Part shown: piece by piece, positions 12,260 to 15,272 of the stretch
Position numbering within the stretch: position 1 is the stretch's first letter
Layout: every line of letters starts with the position of its first letter
Source of the DNA: Fen-1308 sp035319185
Lineage (GTDB): Bacteria > Nitrospirota > Thermodesulfovibrionia > Thermodesulfovibrionales > Dissulfurispiraceae
Direction of reading: 5' to 3'
Length of the DNA: 15,272 nt
Assembly: GCA_035319185.1 (NCBI GenBank)
Contig: DATHDF010000019.1
Coordinates: forward strand, 1-15,272
Made by a program: the position numbers and the translations under genes
Notes under the pieces: generated by a model
Database searches by the model: none
Told to the model about the DNA's origin: nothing
What the model saw: only the letters and a program-made list of their open reading frames with translations

Positions 12260-14116
12260 ATGATACAAGTCAGCAATCTTAATAAGGCATACGCGAAGCA
12301 GGACATATTCGACGGCGCAAGTTTCACTGTGAACCCGAGGGAGCGGATCGGGCTTGTGGGCAGGAACGGACACGGCAAGACGACCCTTTTCAGGATGATT
12401 ACCGGACATGAATATCCGGATTCAGGCGTTATCAGTATCCCGAATGATTATGTTGTCGGATATCTTTCGCAACATATCTCATTCTCGACGGATACGGTAC
12501 TCAAGGAAGCCTGTCTGAGCCTTAAGCCGGACGATAACGGCAAAGACGAAACATACAAGGTCAGGACTGTTTTACGGGGCCTCGGGTTTACGGAAGAGGA
12601 TGTCGATCGAAGCCCCGCAGAGCTGTCCGGCGGCTTTCAGGTAAGGCTGAGCCTGGCAAAGGCGCTTCTCTGTGAGCCGGACCTGCTATTGCTGGACGAA
12701 CCTACGAATTACCTCGATATCCTGTCAATCAGGTGGCTTCGCGAATTTCTCAGAAACTGGAAACGCGAGCTGATCATTATCACTCACGACCGCAGTTTCA
12801 TGGACAGCGTTACAACCCACACGATGGGTATTCACCGCTGCAAGATCCGCAAAGTATCGGGCGCTACCGACAAGCTGTATGATCAGCTCCTTATGGAAGA
12901 GGAGACGTATGAGCGCACCAGACTCAACGATGAGAAAAAGAGGGAAGAGGTTGAGAGGTTTATCAGCCGGTTCAGGGTCCAGGCGAACAAGGCTAGGGCA
13001 GTTCAGTCCAGGATAAAGGCGCTGGACAAACGCGGGCGGATTGAGCAGCTTCGCGATGAGAAGACGCTTGATTTTTCGTTTCCATACGAGCCGTTTGAGG
13101 GCAAGTGGCTTATGTCGGTGCACGAGCTCACTTTTTCTCACACTCGCGGTGTGAACCCCCTGATCGAAAGGCTTGGATTCTCCGTAGGAAGGAATGACCG
13201 CATCGGTATAGTAGGTAAAAATGGCAAGGGAAAGACGACGCTTCTTAATCTTCTTGTCGGCGAACTGACTCCCGACGGCGGCGAGATAGCATACAACCAG
13301 AAGACCAGAACGGCCTATTTCGGACAGACCAATGTCGACAGGCTCGATCCAGCCAGAACGGTCGAAGACGAGATACTGGATGTTCATCCGGAGCACAGTC
13401 GAAGGGCAGCCCGCGCGATATGCGGCTTAATGATGTTCGAAGGCGACGACGCCCTCAAAAAGATTAATGTCCTTTCCGGCGGCGAAAAGAGCAGGGTGCT
13501 GCTGGGCAAGATGCTGGTGAGCCCATCCAACTTTCTGCTGCTTGATGAACCTACAAACCACCTTGATATGGAGTCTGTCGATTCTCTGATCGACGCGCTT
13601 GATGCCTATGAAGGGGCTGTAATAATAGTCACGCATAGTGAGATGATGCTGAGCAGTCTTGTAACCCGCCTTGTTGTCTTTGATGACGACAGGGTCACGG
13701 TTTTTGAGGGCAGTTATGAAGACTTTCTGCGTAGGGTTGGGTGGAAGAGCGAAGCCGCCCTTAATCAACGGCAGTGCGATAGCGGCAAATCAGGGAAAAA
13801 TGCAGACCGTAGGGAGACGCGGCGTCTCAAGGCCGAACTGATCAACGAACGATCGAGGTTTCTTGGAGCATTGCAGCGCCGCATCGGAGAAGCGGAGGAA
13901 AGAATCATAAAACTTGAACGGTCGATAGATAGCGATACGGCTGCTCTGGTGAGCGCATCTGAAAAAGGGGATTGGCAAGCCGCCGCGTCACTTTCAAAAA
14001 ATATACATGGTGCCAGGCAGGAAATCGAGCGACTGTTTGGCGACCTGGAAGCCCTGACCGACGAACTTTCCGAGCAATCGAGGAAGTTCGAAGAAAGACT
14101 TGCCTGCATAGAGTAA
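12260..14116 (+). CDS. ABC-F family ATP-binding protein (Uup/YheS-like)
   Basis: ABC-F proteins are soluble tandem ATPases acting on the ribosome (translation factors, antibiotic protection) or, for Uup, also in DNA maintenance. The 618 residues have no membrane segment. First ATPase domain: Walker A GRNGHGKT (34-41), signature LSGGF (122-126), Walker B LLLLDEPTN with E147, H-switch H176. The inter-domain linker (about 200-265) is charged and helical (P-site tRNA interaction motif). Second domain: Walker A GKNGKGKT (319-326), LSGGE (405-409), LLLDEPTNHLD with E430, H459. Residues ~515-615 form a C-terminal coiled coil as in Uup and YheS. Both catalytic sites look intact. It starts 2 nt after the HIT stop with no obvious Shine-Dalgarno sequence, so coupling is likely. 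Subfamily assignment would need a tree; a resistance role is not indicated. Confidence 0.93.
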   Translation: MIQVSNLNKAYAKQDIFDGASFTVNPRERIGLVGRNGHGKTTLFRMITGHEYPDSGVISIPNDYVVGYLSQHISFSTDTVLKEACLSLKPDDNGKDETYKVRTVLRGLGFTEEDVDRSPAELSGGFQVRLSLAKALLCEPDLLLLDEPTNYLDILSIRWLREFLRNWKRELIIITHDRSFMDSVTTHTMGIHRCKIRKVSGATDKLYDQLLMEEETYERTRLNDEKKREEVERFISRFRVQANKARAVQSRIKALDKRGRIEQLRDEKTLDFSFPYEPFEGKWLMSVHELTFSHTRGVNPLIERLGFSVGRNDRIGIVGKNGKGKTTLLNLLVGELTPDGGEIAYNQKTRTAYFGQTNVDRLDPARTVEDEILDVHPEHSRRAARAICGLMMFEGDDALKKINVLSGGEKSRVLLGKMLVSPSNFLLLDEPTNHLDMESVDSLIDALDAYEGAVIIVTHSEMMLSSLVTRLVVFDDDRVTVFEGSYEDFLRRVGWKSEAALNQRQCDSGKSGKNADRRETRRLKAELINERSRFLGALQRRIGEAEERIIKLERSIDSDTAALVSASEKGDWQAAASLSKNIHGARQEIERLFGDLEALTDELSEQSRKFEERLACIE

Positions 14117-14125
14117 TTCCGGTCC

Positions 14126-14170
14126 TGTGTAAGCATATTTCCTACATTTGCCTTTCATCAATCTTACACA
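14126..14170. repeat. inverted repeat TGTGTAAG-N29-CTTACACA upstream of the small gene
   Basis: Perfect 8-bp arms (14126-14133 and 14163-14170) are separated by 29 nt, between the ABC-F stop and the 82-residue gene. The loop is pyrimidine- and AT-rich. Spaced operator half-sites or an mRNA stem are possible; there is no T-tract as in a terminator. Confidence 0.4.
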
Positions 14171-14173
14171 AAA

Positions 14174-14190
14174 ATCAGCTGTCGGCTGAT
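14174..14190 (+). repeat. hairpin ATCAGC-TGTCG-GCTGAT in the leader of the small gene
   Basis: A perfect 6-bp stem with a 5-nt loop lies 4 nt past the larger inverted repeat and 61 nt before the ATG at 14252. It is followed by ACCCAGG rather than a T-run, so it is not an intrinsic terminator for the ABC-F gene. Together with the preceding repeat it makes the 135-bp gap unusually structured. A TATATT that could serve as a -10 occurs at 14213-14218 without a good -35. Confidence 0.4.
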
Positions 14191-14251
14191 ACCCAGGCCT
14201 TTCAGTGCGACTGTATATTCAAAGTGTCAGCCACAGCTTTAGGAGGACTTT

Positions 14252-14500
14252 ATGAGTCTGAACACACTTGCAGAGGCTATCATTCTTCAGGCAGCGGAGG
14301 ATTTTCTCAACGGACAGAGGAGTGAAGATGATATTGCATTTTTCGGCGGCGAAGGATTCAGGCTATGCTCCGAGATTGCAGGGATGGAGCATTCGGCAAA
14401 GTGCCTGTTCCTCGATCTCATAAGAAAGTCCGCTCCAGCAGCCTGCTGCAGTGAAAAAAGCATTGCATATGCAGGTGCCCCAAGCTCTTTGAGCATTTAA
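14252..14500 (+). CDS. small protein of unknown function (82 residues)
   Basis: I do not recognise this gene with confidence. A perfect Shine-Dalgarno AGGAGG (14241-14246) lies 5 nt before the ATG, the best in the window, so translation is very likely. The N-terminal half is a probable amphipathic helix (TLAEAIILQAAEDFLNG, 5-21), then an acidic turn, then FFGGEGFRLCSEIAGM (30-45) and a second helix with CLFLDLIRK (51-59). The last ~23 residues are Ser/Ala-rich with C65-C66. The pattern of a helix with AIxLQAxxDY, then a FF...GF...L..I.G block, resembles small phage-type proteins, but this is a weak recollection. There is no signal peptide. It is separated from the ABC-F gene by 135 bp of structured DNA and converges on the LysR gene. 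Confidence 0.75.
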   Translation: MSLNTLAEAIILQAAEDFLNGQRSEDDIAFFGGEGFRLCSEIAGMEHSAKCLFLDLIRKSAPAACCSEKSIAYAGAPSSLSI

Positions 14501-14536
14501 CCGATAATTACCGCCGCAGGTCGTATTAGAAATGTC

Positions 14537-15272
14537 TTAGGTATTTTCAGCGGTCGTGATGTATTGAACGAACAGCGTATACGATATCGGCAGAGATCTC
14601 TTCTTATGAGTGACGATATAGAAATTCCGCTTCATCTGAAGGCCGGAAACCCTGATTTCCTTCAGCACCTTATGTTTAAGTTCATCCCTCACGGAGAGCC
14701 GCGAGAGTATTGAAACGCCCAGCCCTGCCTTGACAGCCTGCTTTATTGCATCGGTTGAACCGAAGAGTCCTGTAACCTTAATGCTGTCAATGCTTACGCC
14801 GTGCTCAAGAAATATCTTTTCGATCTCGGTCCTGGTGCCTGACCCTTCCTCCCGAAGTACAAACGGCTGCGCAGACAGTTCCTTCACGCTTATACTCCCA
14901 CTGGCAGAGAAGGAAGGAGCCGCCACAACAATCAGCTCGTCTTCTGCAAGCGGAATATGTACTATCTGTTCATTGCTCGGTTTCGATCCCACTATTCCAA
15001 GCAGCAGATCATGGGCTAGTACCTTGTCGACGATTTCCCTTGAATCGCCGATAATTATCTGGAAAGATATGGAAGGGTACCTGTTTCTGAAGGCGGCCAT
15101 GACAGGCGGCAGCAGATATGTGCCGGGAATTGTGCTGGCGCCGAGTACGAGTTCTCCTGAAGGCTCTTTTTTGAAGCGTCCAATGATATCCTTAACCTTG
15201 TCGGCCTTTTCGATGATTTCCAGCGCGTGGCTGTAGAGCGCCTCCGCTTCCTTTGTGGCTAGTATGGACCTC
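14537..15272 (-). CDS. LysR-type transcriptional regulator (5' end cut by window edge)
   Basis: The frame stays open from the TAA at 14537 to the right edge, giving 244 C-terminal residues of a ~300-residue LysR regulator; the DNA-binding helix-turn-helix lies outside. The visible part begins in the linker helix (TKEAEALYSHALEIIEKADKV), then the effector domain with GELVLGASTIPGTYLLPPV, IIIGDSREIVDKVLAHDLLLGIVG, an EDELIVVAAPS block, FVLREEGSGTR and AVKAGLGVSILSRLSV. The first internal ATG (15098-15100) falls inside the effector domain, so it is not the true start. The STIPGTYLLP effector-pocket sequence recalls the selenium-metabolism-associated LysR group of Deltaproteobacteria and related taxa, which act near selD or yedF genes; this is from memory. 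Its target may lie beyond the right edge. It ends 36 bp from the convergent small gene. Confidence 0.92.
   Translation of the reverse strand, partial: RSILATKEAEALYSHALEIIEKADKVKDIIGRFKKEPSGELVLGASTIPGTYLLPPVMAAFRNRYPSISFQIIIGDSREIVDKVLAHDLLLGIVGSKPSNEQIVHIPLAEDELIVVAAPSFSASGSISVKELSAQPFVLREEGSGTRTEIEKIFLEHGVSIDSIKVTGLFGSTDAIKQAVKAGLGVSILSRLSVRDELKHKVLKEIRVSGLQMKRNFYIVTHKKRSLPISYTLFVQYITTAENT

Noticed and set aside
12725..13396. 223-codon minus-strand frame
   Set aside because: It is antisense to the ABC-F gene between its two ATPase domains; no motif and no ribosome-binding site.

Overview
The window (about 15.3 kb, mid-range GC, densely packed) reads as chromosome of a motile Gram-negative bacterium, probably an anaerobe. 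The evidence is a complex I (Nuo) operon, two complete flagellar stator pairs with peptidoglycan-binding MotB subunits, a Cys-rich 8Fe-ferredoxin protein of a type I associate with anaerobes, a stand-alone AICAR formyltransferase, and a LysR regulator resembling the selenium-metabolism subgroup. This mix fits Desulfobacterota (former Deltaproteobacteria) or a relative; that placement is inference, not a database result. No tRNA, rRNA, CRISPR array, transposase or prophage structural gene was seen.

Layout. (1) Positions 1-2741, minus strand: nuoA-nuoB-nuoC-nuoD and the first nine codons of a further gene (probably the next nuo gene), behind a strong sigma70-type promoter. (2) 2870-6770, minus strand: a five-gene motility operon in transcription order motA(short, PomA-like)-motB(short)-PilZ-motA(long, E. 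coli-like)-motB(long), preceded by tandem predicted sigma28 and sigma70 promoters and several inverted repeats. (3) 7070-9570, plus strand, divergent from the motility operon: an HD-GYP cyclic-di-GMP phosphodiesterase followed 2 nt later by rarA. (4) 9581-10873, minus strand: AICAR formyltransferase without its usual IMP cyclohydrolase half. (5) 11027-14116, plus strand: a three-gene operon of dicluster ferredoxin, HIT hydrolase and ABC-F ATPase. (6) 14252-14500, plus strand: an 82-residue protein of unknown function with a perfect Shine-Dalgarno sequence, convergent with (7) a LysR regulator (14537 to the right edge, minus strand, N-terminus missing).

How the genes may work together. The most interesting unit is 2870-8308: two stator complexes of different subfamilies, a PilZ protein with both c-di-GMP-binding motifs and an unusual helical insertion, and a divergently transcribed c-di-GMP phosphodiesterase. 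Together they could form a self-contained module that selects or brakes a flagellar stator in response to c-di-GMP. The gene content is read directly from the sequence; the joint function is inference. The rest is mainly respiratory, housekeeping or stress-related.
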